DNA from: Eremomyces bilateralis CBS 781.70
Taxonomy: Eukaryota; Ascomycota; Dothideomycetes; Eremomycetales; Eremomycetaceae
Assembly: GCF_010015585.1 (NCBI RefSeq)
Contig: NW_022985068.1
Span: 1,084,123-1,148,122, forward strand
Direction: 5' to 3'
Length of the DNA stretch: 64,000 bases
Shown here: positions 42,208-52,777 of the stretch, one piece after another
Position numbering within the stretch: the first letter of the stretch is position 1
Layout of the letters: every line of letters starts with the position of its first letter
Position numbers and translations under genes: made by a program
Notes under the pieces: generated by a model
Databases searched by the model: none
What the model saw: the letters and a program-made list of their open reading frames with translations, nothing else
Told to the model about the DNA's origin: nothing

Positions 42208-43937
42208 ATGGACTCAACTCCGCATTCGCGAAATCCTTCGTCGGGATCGAGCTCCAGCACAGGCTCATCCTCACCCTACCAGCTTATCCTCGACCACATC
42301 CTCTCCCCTCCCAATACCAACGAGATGCCCCTCCGGACCATGTATACTATCAACAGCACTCCACGAGCTCAAGCACTCCCCCCAACTCGAACAACCACTC
42401 CGACCTTCGATTTGAGCTGCTCGCCTGCTTCTCCCGTTGATACACAGGCAGTGACCGCCCAGTTCACGGCGTCGCTCATGGTGCAACTCCAGAAGATTCC
42501 TCAGCAACAGGCATGCCTCCCACCGACATTCATCACGTCTTTCCTCCATAAAGTCTTCACCCCGGAGATCCACCTCATCGACTTCTGCCAGGCATTGACT
42601 GGACTGGACTACCTGAAGGACTTGGAGATGCGCAGGCGAAAGGAGGTTGCCGGGGCATTGGAGCGCCTTGGAATCACCCGACGGACCTTGAGTCAAACAT
42701 CCGAGGAAATTGGCGCTCGATTCCCAGGCGTAGCGGAGTGGATTCGTGACCTAGAGGTGAAGGAATGCAAGATCGATCAGCTCTACTCTCGTCTCTACGT
42801 CAGCCTTCGTCAATGGGTAAGACTTCCTATGCAATCAATCCGCCATCATTCTCTAACACCATCCAGATCTTGATCAATGAGATGTCTCTCACCCCGTTTA
42901 ACCTCCACAACTGCCATGCCATGCTCAACACTCTTTATCCACCTGTGGTCAATACTACACCCAGCACCTCGACGAAACTCACTCCAGAAATCCTCATCAA
43001 GCAACGCGAAGGCTTTTTCCGGTACATCAAGGCAGTTGATAGGAAGGGTCCTAAGGTCCTCGCGACCTTGATTATGCAGAATGCCTCGGAGAGCGAGTCA
43101 TCGGGGTGGCCTTCAACGCGCCGCATTCTGGAATCCTACCTCTCACTCGCCAACGACGCCATCCACGAGTGTCAAGAATCGTCACCTGCTGAGGCGGCTT
43201 ACCTGCAATCATCCGCAACCTCCGAACCAGTCAGGTCACCGAGCAGTCCGACGTTCGACATGAACACATCGTCACTTGACACCGCCTCAATAGGCGAAGG
43301 ACGAACCAGCCGTCACGGCCGCAAGGTGGACTCTGGTGTCAGCATGCACAGCGCACACTCTTCCTCATCACAGTCCGCTCAATCGCATTCCTCATCACAA
43401 ACCCATTCTAGACGACCTAGCACTGCCTTTAGCCTGCGTGCCTCTGGTAGCTTTGGCAGCATCAACCGTACCGACCCGCTACCACCTCCAACGCCCAGCG
43501 TCAAAGAAGACTACGCACCATCAGAATATGCACAGTCTTCCCGATCTCGCGGCTCAACCCTCGAACGCCTCGCTCGAGAATTCCGCCGCATGCGCCCCCG
43601 TCGACGGGACACGGACGAAATTTTCGAAACCTACGTCTCCTCCACCCCATCTCCCTCCACCACTTCTCCAAGCCACACGCCCTTGCCCACCCCGGTGTCG
43701 GCATTCGAGCAGAGCCAACCCCCTCCCTCCATCCGATATTTCCGTCCCAAGTCCCTGCGAAAGATGCGCAGCCTCACCGCCCTCTCCGACCTCCGCCACT
43801 CCAACTTCAGCAGCGCGACTCTCGCAAGGGACGTTCGCGCCACTGAGGCGTTCGACCCCGAGGTGATGGCCAAGAAGGCGAAGGAATGGGAGCGCAAGCA
43901 AATGGCCCTCCCACCTCCACCTGCCTTTGGCATTTGA
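42208..43937 (+). CDS. Conserved fungal protein of unknown function (2 exons, 559 aa)
   Basis: Exons 42208-42816 and 42867-43937; the 50-nt intron (GTAAGA...CTAAC...CCAG) joins RQW to ILINEMSLTPF. The ATG at 42208 is the first in frame; the open stretch above starts at GTG. The N-terminal 70 residues are Ser/Thr/Pro-rich; residues about 75-320 form a folded helical part (QFTASLMVQLQKIPQQQ, LTGLDYLKDLEMRRRKEVA, HNCHAMLNTLYPPV, REGFFRYIKAVDRKGPKVL); the last 240 are low complexity with Arg-rich patches (LAREFRRMRPRRRD, YFRPKSLRKMRSL). It looks like a Pezizomycotina-specific family seen as hypothetical proteins. The nature of the fold is not known to me. A very long upstream region suggests complex regulation. 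Confidence 0.75.
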
Positions 43938-45194
43938 ACGTCCTGTATACCTAACTCTGTACCCTCTTTCCCGATCTCACATCATTGGGATCACACTCTT
44001 TTGCTACATAAGATTATGCATGACTCTCGCGAGTCCGGTTCGGATACCGTCGTCCAAAAAGTGGATTTTCATTTTCGTTTGTAAACAAAGAAAAACACTA
44101 GGAGGACGGGGTGGCGATTGGTTGCCTAGGATTCGTCCACAGTATTGTATGATTGGAATCGTCATTTCCGAACGCCCTTTGGAAGATGACGAGGGGAGGA
44201 AACAACAGACAGTGAAAGCAGTTTAGGAGGCTGCTTGGCTCTGTGCAACGATCACTGGATGTTCTTGATCGCAGGAGCATCACTACCAGTTTGCACGATG
44301 GATGCACGTAGCTAGGTAGATTGAATGAAAAAATAATCAAAACAACTATCGCTCTTCTGCCTTGTATTGTATGTGAACCATATTTCGCGTAAACGTCCAG
44401 GTAATTTGTCGGCCACCTATTCAACATTCCTCTGACCGCGATACTTTTCTCTGCATTCTCCTTCCCTTTTCTCCCACTATACCCTCCAACCTCACCACCA
44501 TCTTTTCCGCCCCTCCCTCCATCTCCGCGATCTCACCCCTCCCTCGCTACTTAAGCGAGACGAGGGGGATCGCCGCAGCCCCGATGACACTTCTTCGTCT
44601 GCTGATGCCTGATATGCAAGGGCACGTCAACGTCCCTGATCGAGTGATCGGGACATAGCTGCACATTCCTCGACCAGATGGAGAAGGGGTTTAAGGATGG
44701 AATGGATCGTCGATGGAAGGGGTATCGTATTCGCGAGAGGAGGGGTGTTGGTGATGATGGCGGTTGAGAAGGGGTATCTTGAGTTTGGGCGGTGTGGTAG
44801 CGATATGTTGGTGCACAATGGCTTCTCCGTGGAATCCTTCATGGGGAGGACGGTAATGTTACTAGAGGTTGGTTGAGGATAGTGTAGGGTTCTCTATTCT
44901 AAGATGGCAGATACTACACCATGTTCACCACCGAACCTTCAGCCTCGGTGCGATGTTGGATAATCATCAGGATGTCCTGATGCAGTCTCTCGCAGTACGG
45001 ACTTGTCATCGCAAGCCTTGATCGTGTGCTTTTCTTTTCGAAAACCACAATGCCAACCCTCAGCCAGCAATATCTCAAGATGATCTTCCTCCGAAACCCA
45101 AAAAACTCCGATGCTATGCCAATCCATCAATCATCCATGAGAACGCCTGCATATGCGGAGCAGCCAACGAGCCGCCTTCCAAGTTGTTGATCCG
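43938..45194. other. Intergenic between two converging genes
   Basis: No gene seen in 1.26 kb. A C/T tract at about 44455-44550 is followed by a small stem CTCGCT-ACTTA-AGCGAG at about 44549-44565. The 3' ends of both neighbours fall here. Confidence 0.4.
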
Positions 45195-46079
45195 TCAATA
45201 CCCCTCCATATCATCCAGAGGCTCCTCTACCGGCTCCTTCGGTTCCTGTGCTTCATGGTACTGTATCGACTCGTCGATATAGCTGAGCACCGCCCCCACA
45301 CTCTCCTCGTCCTGCGCGTCCAACTGCAGGAACGACACCATACTGAAATCATCAATTAACCGCCCCACCGCCTTATTCAACTTATGATACGATGCCCCGC
45401 TCATCACGTTCGTCGTCTCCGTGGGATCCAACCCTGCCGCCTTCGCCTCCTCCGGCAGCGCACGATCCGGATCATCGTCCAGCAACCCGACGTCGGGATC
45501 CAGGAACCGCTTCAACTCCCGCCGCGGCACCTTCCCCTTGATCAGATCCATCTTCGTCAGGATGTTCAAATGCGGCATCTCCAGCATCATCATGGCGCTC
45601 ATGGCGCTCAGCGTGCCGGCGAAGAACTTGGGGCGGTCCACCACGAACGTCGCTTCGAGGAGGTAGGTCGCGCACATCCGGATGTTCAGCGACCCGTGCA
45701 TCAACTGTTTCACCAGGGCTGGGAGGATCGGCACGTGGGTGTACAGCTCGATCTGGCCCGGCATGTCGAAGATGATCAGGTACTCGTCGGTGACAGGGTC
45801 GAGTGGGTCGGTGAGGAAGTCCATGTTCTCGAGGAGATGCTCGAAGCAGTAGATCAGCCCGCCGTTGGGCCCTAGGGACAGCTCCTCCATCACGTCCTCG
45901 AGGCTGATCAGGTCTTTGATGTCGATGTCTGGCTCGTAGGCGAAGTCGTCGGCTGCCGGGTCGAGGTTCACGTAGTAGCAGGAGCGGCGGACGGTGCGGA
46001 GGTGTTGGATGAGGGCGGTGCAGAAGGTGGTTTTGCCGGCGCCGGCGGGGCCGGTGACGATGACGCCGAATTTGCTCAT
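45195..46079 (-). CDS. gpn3: GPN-loop GTPase 3 (single exon, 294 aa)
   Basis: The frame begins at an ATG and shows P-loop GPAGAGKT (residues 10-17), CYYVNLDPAADDF, the diagnostic Gly-Pro-Asn insert in LGPNGGLIYC (70-72), IFDMPGQIELYTH as Walker B/G3, and the guanine motif LTKMDL. The choice of GPN3 over GPN1 or GPN2 rests on length and the N-terminus MSKFGVIVTGPAGAGKTT. GPN proteins dimerise and are needed for assembly and nuclear import of RNA polymerases II and III. No intron is needed. It is divergent from the PLP enzyme gene with about 270 bp between starts. Confidence 0.93.
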   Translation of the reverse strand: MSKFGVIVTGPAGAGKTTFCTALIQHLRTVRRSCYYVNLDPAADDFAYEPDIDIKDLISLEDVMEELSLGPNGGLIYCFEHLLENMDFLTDPLDPVTDEYLIIFDMPGQIELYTHVPILPALVKQLMHGSLNIRMCATYLLEATFVVDRPKFFAGTLSAMSAMMMLEMPHLNILTKMDLIKGKVPRRELKRFLDPDVGLLDDDPDRALPEEAKAAGLDPTETTNVMSGASYHKLNKAVGRLIDDFSMVSFLQLDAQDEESVGAVLSYIDESIQYHEAQEPKEPVEEPLDDMEGY

Positions 46080-46345
46080 GGTGGTGGTATGGAGGGGATA
46101 GAATGGGATTCGAGGATGGTTGGGGAGATGTTTGGGGGGAGATGGGACTACATGGTGGAATATGTCATTTGAAATCTTTAGCGGAGCTGATGCAAGTTCG
46201 GGTTCAGGGTCTGGCGCTCTGCAGGTGGGAGGTTCGGTTTGACGAATCAGAACGATGAAAATTCAACTTCATGATCTCCAACGATCAACAGTCCTCGACG
46301 GTTGACGACCTCATGTCTTTGTTTCAAGCAATTGCACCGTTCAAA

Positions 46346-47548
46346 ATGACCGTAGTTAACCCTTCTAGAAGCCATGGTATCTACCATAATCCGTCGGCAG
46401 CGTCTTGGAGCCACCAACCACCGACCACTAGCAACCCACTGATCCTCAAGTTCCACCAGAGACTCCCAGAATACAAGCAAACACCACTCGTCCCTCTCCC
46501 AGATCTAGCAAAAGAGCTTGGAGTGAGCCATGTCCTCGTCAAAGACGAATCAACCCGCTTCGGCCTCCCATCGTTCAAGATCCTCGGCGCCTCATGGGCG
46601 ATTTATTGCGCGGTCGCCGCACAATGCGGCCTCGATGCGACCGTCGATCCACCCATCTCCATAACCTCACTCGGAGATGCGGCGCGACAATCGGGCATCC
46701 ATCTGGTGACTTGCTCCGATGGCAACTGGGGCCGCGCCACGGCGCGCATGGCTCGATATCTGGGGATCCCGGCAACGGTGTTCGTGCCGCAGAATATCGA
46801 CGACGCGACGCAGGTCAGGATTCGGAGCGAAGGCGCCACGGTGGGCGTGGTCGAGGGTAACTATGATGACTCTATTGCTACCGCGAAAGAAGAAGCGGAG
46901 AGGACGGGCGCATTGCTTGTTATGGACACCTCATGGGCCGGGTTCACGGAAGTGTCTTCAGTGCGTCCTATTTGATCCTCTGCGTTCCTGATAGATAATC
47001 GCTGAGCTCGATGTAAGTAGTGGGTCGTTGAAGGCTATTCCACCGCTCTGGAAGAGGTCGACCAGCAACTCGTGCAGTTGACCGGTGACAAACCTCCGAC
47101 ATGCATCATCGGTTCTGTCGGGGTGGGCTCCTGGATGCAATCCGTAACTGCGCATTTCAAAGCCAAGAACCCACCCTGCACCGTCGCCACGGTCGAGCCG
47201 GAGACATCTGCATGTCTGAAGGCGAGCCTCGAAGCCGGGAAGATGACCACGATCCGCACAGGCGACACCATCATGTGCGGGATGAACTGCGGCACGGTTT
47301 CCGAGATCGCATGGCCGGTTCTTCGGAACGGAGTGGATGCCGCGGTGGCGATCTCCGACTGGGACTCCCATCGGGCGGTGCAGTACCTTCACGGCCGTGG
47401 GGTCAACGCCGGGCCCTGCGGAGCGGCGTCGGTGAGTGCGCTGAGGATGCTGAAGGACGAGGGGAAGTTGGAGTTGGGAGCGGATGCGGTGGTGGTCCTC
47501 CTATCAACAGAAGGGTATCGAGAGTATAACATCCCCCCTGAAGCGTAG
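46346..47548 (+). CDS. PLP-dependent enzyme of the diaminopropionate ammonia-lyase type (2 exons, 380 aa)
   Basis: Exons 46346-46960 and 47021-47548; the 60-nt intron joins EVSS to WVVEGYSTALEEVD. Fold-type II PLP residues are visible: the Schiff-base lysine in FGLPSFKILGASWA, the phosphate or substrate loop TCSDGNWGRATARMA, GSVGVGSW as the Gly-rich loop, and ...TEGYREY at the C-end. The order fits diaminopropionate ammonia-lyase/YgeX-like proteins, which turn 2,3-diaminopropionate into pyruvate and ammonia; fungal members may prefer other small amino acids (serine, threonine), so substrate is open. An in-frame ATG at 46271 would add 25 residues; I prefer 46346 since MTVVNPSRSHGIYHNPSA resembles the usual start. 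Confidence 0.85.
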
Positions 47549-47998
47549 GCTATTGTTAAATAGCGAACTTTGAAGCATCGTATATTTCAAGGAGACTCAT
47601 GTTATGCTTCCATATACTGCCCCACACAAACAGTAGATATGGTCAATGCACCGTAAAGTCAGAACCAATATATGATGGCACTCTGCTACAGTAACTCTCA
47701 TCACCTTATATTTCTCACCACTAGTAAAATAAGCGAACTTTATGGGTGGTGTCGCAGTTCTAGTTCAACACGCTGATGGACCTCCAACAGTCCATGTCCA
47801 ACTGCAATATCAGGGAGGCACTGCAGCTGCAGCAGCCAAGCCACTGGTAAGGCATCAACTGAGGCAAAAATGTTATGCCTGAGGCATCAACACGCCCCTT
47901 CAATTATTGATTGATCATTTGATGAACAGCACACAGCACATCGTGAGCTTTCTCATGTGACTATATTTACATGGTGTTTTAAGACGGCATTCGAGATC
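47549..47998. promoter_or_regulatory. Upstream region of the DEAH helicase
   Basis: No coding signal for the missing helicase N-terminus. Repeated words: GGCATCAAC at about 47850 and 47885, and GCGAACTTT at about 47563 and 47734. Confidence 0.4.
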
Positions 47999-50605
47999 AT
48001 GTCTGGAGAGGCTTCACGTCGGAAGGCGCTTGGAGACGACCTAAAAGGGCGTGCCGGCGCAGTTGAGGATCTTCGTCTCCGGTCGCGACAAGAGTATCTC
48101 AAGAAACGAGAAACCGAACAACTTGCGCTGCTCAGAAAACAGGTCGTGGAAGAAGCCGAAGAAGAGCGAACGAATCCGACTTTATCCAAAGCTGAGGTCC
48201 AGGAATTCGCGAGAAATCGAGAAACCTTACAGTTGGCGGAAGAGCGCCTGCGAATCGACGACCACATCGACGGCTATGAACTACCGGAAGACTACATCAC
48301 AGAGAAAGGAAAGATCGATCGGAAACGGAAACATGACGTTCTGTACAAGCGCTATGTTGATCGTGACGAATATGGGAGGGAGCGGTATGTCACAGAGCAG
48401 GACGAGTGGGAAATTGAGCAGTCGAAGAAGGCGAAGGCTCAGATATCGAAGCCGACGTTGGTTGACGAAGGCGACTACGATTATGTCTTCGACGAAGAGC
48501 AGCGCATCAACTTCATCGCTGCGGGTGCCCTGGCCGGGGAGAAGCCCATGACGAAGGAGCAGAAGATGATGATGCAAAGGATCGACGAGGCCGAGCAGCG
48601 GGCGAAATCGATCGATGAAACCAGGAAGAGCTTGCCGATGTACACGTTTCGAGACGAGATACTAGCAGCGGTGGCGCAATATCAGGTTCTCATCGTCGTT
48701 GGAGAAACAGGCAGTGGCAAAACTACACAGCTTCCGCAATACCTCCATGAAGCGGGATATACGAAAGGAGGGCTCAAAGTCGGCTGTACTCAGCCTCGAA
48801 GAGTCGCAGCTATGAGTGTAGCAGCTCGTGTAGCGGATGAAATGGGTGTCAAACTCGGAAATGAGGTGGGATATGCAATACGATTTGAGGACAAGACCAA
48901 CGACAAGACGGTTCTAAAGTACATGACGGATGGAATGTTGCTACGAGAGTTTCTCACCGAGCCGGATCTCGCAGGCTACTCATGTCTTATGATTGACGAA
49001 GCCCACGAGAGAACACTACATACCGATATCCTTTTTGGTCTTGTCAAAGATATCTCCCGCTTCAGACCAGACCTCAAACTCCTCATCTCCTCTGCCACCA
49101 TGGACGCCCAGAAATTCTCCAAATACTTCGACGACGCCCCCATCTTTAACATCCCAGGACGACGATATCCCGTCGACATACACTATACCCCTCAACCGGA
49201 GGCAAATTATCTAGCCGCCGCCGTTACCACCGTCTTCCAAATCCATCTGTCCCAGCCAAAAGGTGACGTGCTGGTATTCCTCACAGGTCAGGACGAGATC
49301 GAAGCTGCCGAGCAGAATCTACAAGAAACCGCCCGGAAACTCGGGAGCAAAGCGCCTGAACTCATCATATGTCCGATCTACGCCAACCTTCCCACCGACC
49401 TTCAAGCGAAGATCTTCGAACCGACACCACCGAAAGCGAGGAAAGTGGTCTTGGCTACGAATATTGCAGAGACCTCATTGACGATCGACGGAATTGTTTA
49501 CGTGATAGACCCCGGATTTGTTAAAGAGAACGTATATAATCCCCGTAACGGCATGGAGTCACTCGTCGTGACACCTTGCTCAAGAGCATCAGCCGAACAA
49601 CGAGCGGGACGAGCTGGCCGTGTTGGTCCCGGGAAATGCTTCAGATTATACACGAAATGGGCCTTCTACAACGAACTGGAACAAAATACGACTCCGGAAA
49701 TCCAACGCTCGAATCTCAATAGTATCGTTCTGATGCTCAAGTCGCTTGGCATTAACGATCTCATTGACTTCGACTTCATGGATGCTCCCCCCGCCGACAC
49801 CCTCATCCGAGCTCTGGAGCAGTTATACGCCCTCGGCGCGCTCAATGACAAGGGCGAGCTCACCAAAATCGGTCGACAGATGGCCGAATTCCCTACCGAT
49901 CCCATGCTCGCCAAATCCATCCTCGCCGCCGACAAACTGGGCTGCGTGGAAGAGATTCTTTCCATCATCGCCATGCTCGCCGAATCGTCCGCCCTATTCT
50001 TCCGCCCGAAGGACAAGAAAATCCATGCCGACTCCGCGCGTTCGCGCTTCACCATCAAAGAAGGCGGCGACCACCTCACGCTGCTGAACATCTGGAACCA
50101 GTGGGTCGATTCTGACTTCAGCTACGTGTGGGCGAAAGAAAACTTCCTGCAGCAGCGGAGCCTTTCCCGCGCCCGCGATGTGCGCGATCAATTGACGAAG
50201 CTCTGCGACCGGGTGGAGATCACCGTCTCCACGTGTGGCGCGAGCGAACTCGTCCCGATCCAGAAAGCCATCACGGCAGGCTTCTTCCCGAATGCAGCGC
50301 GCTTGCAACGCGGCGGGGACTCGTATCGGACGGTGAAGAACGGTCTCACTGTCTACCTGCACCCCAGCTCCGTGCTGATGGAGGTCAATCCGCGATGGGT
50401 GATTTTTTACGAGCTCGTGTTGACTAGCAAGGAGTATATGCGAAGCAACTTGCCGATCCAGGCTGAGTGGCTTGTCGACGCGGCTCCCCATTACCATAAG
50501 AAGAAGGATTTAGAGACGCTGGGGTTGGATAACAAGAAGATGCCGAAGAAGGAGGGCGCTGCAGGTGTAAGTGCGAAACCAGGTGCCCAAGGCAGTAGAT
50601 TGTAA
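47999..50605 (+). CDS. DEAH-box pre-mRNA splicing helicase, Prp2/DHX16 type, short N-terminus (868 aa)
   Basis: A single exon from ATG 47999 (the frame above begins at GTG). Helicase motifs in order: [10 protein letters not shown] (235-243), Ia [80 protein letters not shown]; then winged-helix, ratchet and OB domains to the end. The lead [13 protein letters not shown] and [12 protein letters not shown] are typical of DHX16/Cdc28/Prp2, the ATPase that remodels the spliceosome before step 1. Orthologues are mostly 1,000-1,130 residues; the first 150-250 are absent and I find no exon for them in the 450 bp upstream. So either this lineage has a short form or the gene is a paralogue. The core looks fully functional. 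Confidence 0.9.
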   Translation: MSGEASRRKALGDDLKGRAGAVEDLRLRSRQEYLKKRETEQLALLRKQVVEEAEEERTNPTLSKAEVQEFARNRETLQLAEERLRIDDHIDGYELPEDYITEKGKIDRKRKHDVLYKRYVDRDEYGRERYVTEQDEWEIEQSKKAKAQISKPTLVDEGDYDYVFDEEQRINFIAAGALAGEKPMTKEQKMMMQRIDEAEQRAKSIDETRKSLPMYTFRDEILAAVAQYQVLIVVGETGSGKTTQLPQYLHEAGYTKGGLKVGCTQPRRVAAMSVAARVADEMGVKLGNEVGYAIRFEDKTNDKTVLKYMTDGMLLREFLTEPDLAGYSCLMIDEAHERTLHTDILFGLVKDISRFRPDLKLLISSATMDAQKFSKYFDDAPIFNIPGRRYPVDIHYTPQPEANYLAAAVTTVFQIHLSQPKGDVLVFLTGQDEIEAAEQNLQETARKLGSKAPELIICPIYANLPTDLQAKIFEPTPPKARKVVLATNIAETSLTIDGIVYVIDPGFVKENVYNPRNGMESLVVTPCSRASAEQRAGRAGRVGPGKCFRLYTKWAFYNELEQNTTPEIQRSNLNSIVLMLKSLGINDLIDFDFMDAPPADTLIRALEQLYALGALNDKGELTKIGRQMAEFPTDPMLAKSILAADKLGCVEEILSIIAMLAESSALFFRPKDKKIHADSARSRFTIKEGGDHLTLLNIWNQWVDSDFSYVWAKENFLQQRSLSRARDVRDQLTKLCDRVEITVSTCGASELVPIQKAITAGFFPNAARLQRGGDSYRTVKNGLTVYLHPSSVLMEVNPRWVIFYELVLTSKEYMRSNLPIQAEWLVDAAPHYHKKKDLETLGLDNKKMPKKEGAAGVSAKPGAQGSRL

Positions 50606-51135
50606 TATCATGATTTGCCTGTATGTCTAGCTTTGCTTCCCTGATACCCATTTATGCATAGTTAACCTTAACCGTGTCCATCGCCTTCATAACTTGACGT
50701 AATTGATTTCAAACCCCAACACACAGACATCCGGTTGCTGTACTTCACCACCCACCACTAATAGATGAACACTAATATAACATTTAAAACGAGCATCTGT
50801 CCCGTGGCAGGTTGTCACACTCCTTGGGCCCAATATTCTTTAACTTCCCGTATATCCTGCGCTCTCCCATCCATCTCGTCTAGTTGGGCTGAATGCTGGT
50901 CCTCCGCCATGGCATACAACGTCGCGAGAAGATAGGGGAAGTGTGGATTTGGGAAGGACCTTGGCGTGTCGATATTAATTGACGGATAGTTTGGCATGCC
51001 TGGATGACAAGACGAGACGGAGCTGCCAGGTCTGGAGTTAGGTAGAAGGTCTAGCAGCTCTAGAGGGGCAATCTGGGGATTTGTTGGATATTGCCTCTCC
51101 TGAGAATTGTGCCAATTACGTCTTCCACTCTTGCT
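50606..51135. other. Intergenic between converging genes, one doubtful small frame
   Basis: A leftward 60-codon frame with a proper ATG (50815-50997) ends KEYWAQGV; the same frame stays open upstream to an AG at about 51077. It could be a last exon of the 51136 gene or a short gene, but no donor in the right phase was found. Otherwise nothing. Confidence 0.3.
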
Positions 51136-52314
51136 TCATCTCTTCGACCCCGATCCCTCCTCGGCAGCTGTGCCAGTTTTGGCGGATTTTGACTGTTTTG
51201 CGAGGTGGTTGGTTTCGCTATGGTCATAACGCAAAGACGGCGGACAATCTCTTTCACTAATTTCCCATTGCTTCCCCCTTAATTCCGTCCTTCGCCTCGA
51301 TTCTTTCATTTCCTGCAGTAATTGCAACAGTCCATCTTGTGAGAACCATTTCGGAGCTGTGAGAGGCGCAATCCCCCGAGGTGGAGGAAACAGGACCGTC
51401 TCAGGGTCGTCCAGTGCAGATGCTACCGTAAAAGCCCACCCTGCGGTGACATTTTCAATCGCGTATCCCATTATATTTGCTCGACCATATGCGTCGCAGT
51501 GAGTGTTATAATGCGGCAGGAATGTATCCCATTGGCCGATGCCTCTCCATGCGTCGACATTGATCAGTACCAGGACATCGATCCCAAAGAACTTTGCTGC
51601 CCACTTTTGATTTTGGTTCTGAGAAGAAAGAAGATGATCGACAGTACGGTTATAGAATGAGCGGTATGGGCTAGCGCTCTCATCACTGAGAACGACGACA
51701 TCGGGGCGGCTCCAGAAGAAGGTACGCCATTCTTTAGAAATCGCTAGACGGAGCATGAATTTCTGGGTTTGGGCGAACGTTAGCAAGGTCGGCGTCTGAA
51801 GAACGCTGATGCCGTAATCTTTTCGGAGTTTCTGATAGCTCAGGTGGGACGGATTGTCCTTTGGTAGTTCCTCTCGGGGGTTCGCATCCATCGTGCCACT
51901 GTTGTCTAGGATTATGATATCTTCGCGAGGCCATCCCGCAGCAATGTATGATAACGCGGTTTGAATCAGAAACGTCTCGTTGGTTGTGAAAGGGATTATA
52001 AGTGGTGTTCTCGGCCTGAATCGAGTTGGCTGGTTATGGAATGGCGTTTGTGGGTGAAATGAGCGTCCTATTGGAGGATAATAGAGGTGCATGTCCGACT
52101 CCTTCTCTCCAAGAAGGGGTTTAGGTGGCTCTCGAGACAGCATGCTGGCATTAATGGGTTCTCTGATTACAATAAAAACAGAAATGCTGAGTATAACGAT
52201 ACCGATCCGCCGAAGCCATCCGTTACCCAATGGCCTCACTAATATATCCTCCTCTGAAAGAGAAGTAGAAGCCATTGACCAAGGGGATATTTGGGAGACA
52301 CCATAATATGGCAT
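51136..52314 (-). CDS. Type II membrane protein, glycosyltransferase-like (single exon, 392 aa)
   Basis: Starts MPYYGVSQISPW (a second ATG is at 52275). A single transmembrane helix (about 33-50, WLRRIGIVILSISVFIVI) after a short cytosolic tail, then a luminal domain: PLIIPFTTNETFLIQTALSY, GWPREDIIILDNSGTMDANP, LLTFAQTQKFMLRLAI, WRTFFWSRPDVVVLSDE, and FFGIDVLVLINVDAWRGIGQ. The Rossmann-like strand ending in LDNSG, and the FFW..PDVVVLSDE acidic motif resemble nucleotide-sugar enzymes of GT-A fold, and fungal proteins of this pattern are annotated only as hypothetical or glycosyltransferase. Activity is not proven. The C-terminus is basic and Ser-rich. Golgi or ER location is inferred from topology. 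Confidence 0.65.
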   Translation of the reverse strand: MPYYGVSQISPWSMASTSLSEEDILVRPLGNGWLRRIGIVILSISVFIVIREPINASMLSREPPKPLLGEKESDMHLYYPPIGRSFHPQTPFHNQPTRFRPRTPLIIPFTTNETFLIQTALSYIAAGWPREDIIILDNSGTMDANPREELPKDNPSHLSYQKLRKDYGISVLQTPTLLTFAQTQKFMLRLAISKEWRTFFWSRPDVVVLSDESASPYRSFYNRTVDHLLSSQNQNQKWAAKFFGIDVLVLINVDAWRGIGQWDTFLPHYNTHCDAYGRANIMGYAIENVTAGWAFTVASALDDPETVLFPPPRGIAPLTAPKWFSQDGLLQLLQEMKESRRRTELRGKQWEISERDCPPSLRYDHSETNHLAKQSKSAKTGTAAEEGSGSKR

Positions 52315-52777
52315 GAAAAGGACAACATGGACACAAGGAACGACGGGCTTCTAGCATCTTGAATTGTAAATCACTGCTGTCCCGCGGCTATTTAAGTAGC
52401 ACATGCACAACTGAAGCAGTAGGCGGATGGGGTATGAGAAGAAAATTGAATCCACTGCAAGTGGACAAACCAATCTCGTATCACGGTCATAAAGCGCAGA
52501 ACTAAGCAGCAGCGCTTCACAATATATATCATGGCTCAATTTCCATGTCAGTGGTCGGATGGGTGCGCTAGTCCATGATCACCTCAAGGCTCTAGGTACA
52601 TACAGCTATTTTAATCTACAGCCATTTGGGATTGGCATGGATTGTAGTGGTTCTCATATCTACAATCAAGTGAAAGCATGAACAAAACAATGCGTGTGAA
52701 GACTTCAATGACCGAAATACGAAGAATACCGAGAAAAGCGTAATTCTTAAATGATTTATATCGTGAACATATATGTA
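52315..52777. promoter_or_regulatory. Upstream region of the 51136 gene and 3' flank of the nucleoside hydrolase
   Basis: AT-rich spacer without coding signal. Confidence 0.4.

Noticed and set aside
44450-44620. Possible box C/D snoRNA (GATGAC ... CTGAT) after a C/T tract
   Set aside because: The C box is off consensus, there is no terminal stem and no recognisable rRNA guide.
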